Assembly: GCA_937897615.1 (NCBI GenBank)
Contig: CALCNO010000046.1
Location: forward strand, 1-64,000
Direction: 5' to 3'
Source: an uncultured Anaerolineaceae bacterium
Lineage (GTDB): Bacteria > Chloroflexota > Anaerolineae > Anaerolineales > Anaerolineaceae
Length of the DNA stretch: 64,000 bases
Under the pieces are notes generated by a model. The model made no database searches, was not told where the DNA came from, and saw nothing but the letters and a program-made list of their open reading frames with translations. Each line of letters opens with the position of its first letter. Within the stretch, counting starts at the first letter, position 1. Below are positions 63,398 through 64,000 of the stretch, piece by piece. Both the position numbers and the translations under genes were made by a program.

Positions 63398-64000
63398 ATG
63401 GACGTAGCGATTTCAAAGAGGGTTAGAAAACGCGAAGGCAACCTGGGAAAGGAAATTAAACGGTCAAAAACTGCTTGGGCCTATATTGCCCCGGCGGGTT
63501 TGTTAATGATGTTTATTACCTTTCTACCTCAGGTTTACCAGATCTGGATGGCATTTACTGATTACGGGATTAAAAATCTGAGGTTCAATCCACTTAATCC
63601 TGAAACAGCCAAATTTGCCCCTTCCTGGGTGTGGTTTGAGAATTTTTTCGATATTTTGACCAACAACATTGCCATTCAGAATTATGATTTCTGGCGTCTG
63701 CTTTTATTCAATGTAACCTGGACGGTAGCCAACTTGGTGTTCCATGTGTCCCTGGGCGTCATCATCGCAATGGTCTTGAATAGCAAGAAGTTGATTGGCC
63801 GAAAGATCTACCGCGCCCTGTACGTACTTCCGTGGGCTATACCTGGCTATATTGCGGCACTCACCTGGCGCAACATGTTTGATAACCGCTTTGGCGCAGT
63901 CAACCAGTTGTTGGGGATTTTCAATTCCTGGTTTGGAACTTCCTTCCCCACCAATACAGACTGGTTAACAAATGCAGTTCCGCCCATAGGTGGTTTATTG
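63398..64000 (+). CDS. Sugar ABC transporter permease, MalF-like (cut by window end)
   Basis: 201 codons from the ATG at 63398 to the window end with no stop; AAGGAG lies seven bases before the start. The protein begins with a basic cytoplasmic segment and TM1 (WAYIAPAGLLMMFITFLP), then YQIWMAFTDYGI, a periplasmic stretch, TM2 (LLLFNVTWTVANLVFHVSLG), and LNSKKLIGRKIYRALYVLPWAIPGYIAAL, typical of the MalF/UgpA family in the binding-protein-dependent permease group. The EAA cytoplasmic loop would lie beyond the window. It follows the MalE-like gene, so the two form one importer, probably with a MalG-like partner downstream. Confidence 0.9.
   Translation, partial: MDVAISKRVRKREGNLGKEIKRSKTAWAYIAPAGLLMMFITFLPQVYQIWMAFTDYGIKNLRFNPLNPETAKFAPSWVWFENFFDILTNNIAIQNYDFWRLLLFNVTWTVANLVFHVSLGVIIAMVLNSKKLIGRKIYRALYVLPWAIPGYIAALTWRNMFDNRFGAVNQLLGIFNSWFGTSFPTNTDWLTNAVPPIGGLL

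Overview
The window is a gene-dense bacterial chromosome segment with moderately high GC and no intergenic gap above about 275 bases. It most likely comes from a member of the Chloroflexota, probably class Anaerolineae. That is an inference from several traits seen together: two tandem DUF2298 'Chlor_Arch_YYY' membrane proteins; a mevalonate kinase next to an isopentenyl phosphate kinase; many lipoproteins with Thr/Pro-rich linkers carrying NBR1-Ig, LysM, PD40 or M23 domains; a topA with an extra N-terminal zinc-ribbon-like (DUF5679-type) domain; and multi-GAF signalling proteins. No CRISPR array, insertion sequence, prophage or rRNA operon was seen. One tRNA gene (Leu, anticodon CAG) is present.

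Layout. 1-4000: 3' end of tilS, a tyrosine-recombinase-fold protein lacking its catalytic residues, an LCP lipoprotein co-transcribed with a degenerate histidine-kinase-like protein, tRNA-Leu, and an FtsB/DivIC-like protein. 4000-8700: an Rsb partner-switching operon (STAS antagonist, anti-sigma kinase, six-GAF PP2C phosphatase). 8700-17800: a LysM membrane protein, then a long leftward run of envelope genes (DUF1015, unknown protein, M23 lipoprotein, PD40 propeller lipoprotein, second M23 protein, NBR1-Ig lipoprotein, queG), preceded by a DegV gene. 17900-26300: a rightward housekeeping run, ffh-rpsP-khpA-rimM-dprA-manC-topA plus an unknown two-TM protein. 26300-30600: the leftward operon ubiA-mvk-ipk-dgt-greA. 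30600-46100: tlyA, lepA, a flippase-like protein, a sugar-nucleotide epimerase, a GT4 glycosyltransferase and three large GT-C/YYY membrane proteins, probably for cell-surface glycan or lipid-linked sugar assembly. 46100-58500: cmk, a C69 dipeptidase, a large sensor histidine kinase, rpoC (without rpoB beside it) and a gyrA/parC homologue. 58500-61800: a leftward group of lipM, sanA-like, HD hydrolase and a TIM-barrel/NTF2 fusion. 61800-64000: start of a sugar ABC transporter operon, cut by the window end.

No single new defence-like or mobile system stands out. The most interesting signals are: a 13-bp hairpin that hides the ribosome binding site between the HD and TIM-barrel genes; several promoters whose -10 box sits six to eleven bases from the start codon (apparently leaderless or near-leaderless mRNAs, including a divergent pair); two enzymes by fold that have lost catalytic residues (recombinase, histidine kinase); the giant GT-C plus YYY fusion; a GyrA homologue without a recognisable GyrA box; and the topA zinc-ribbon fusion.
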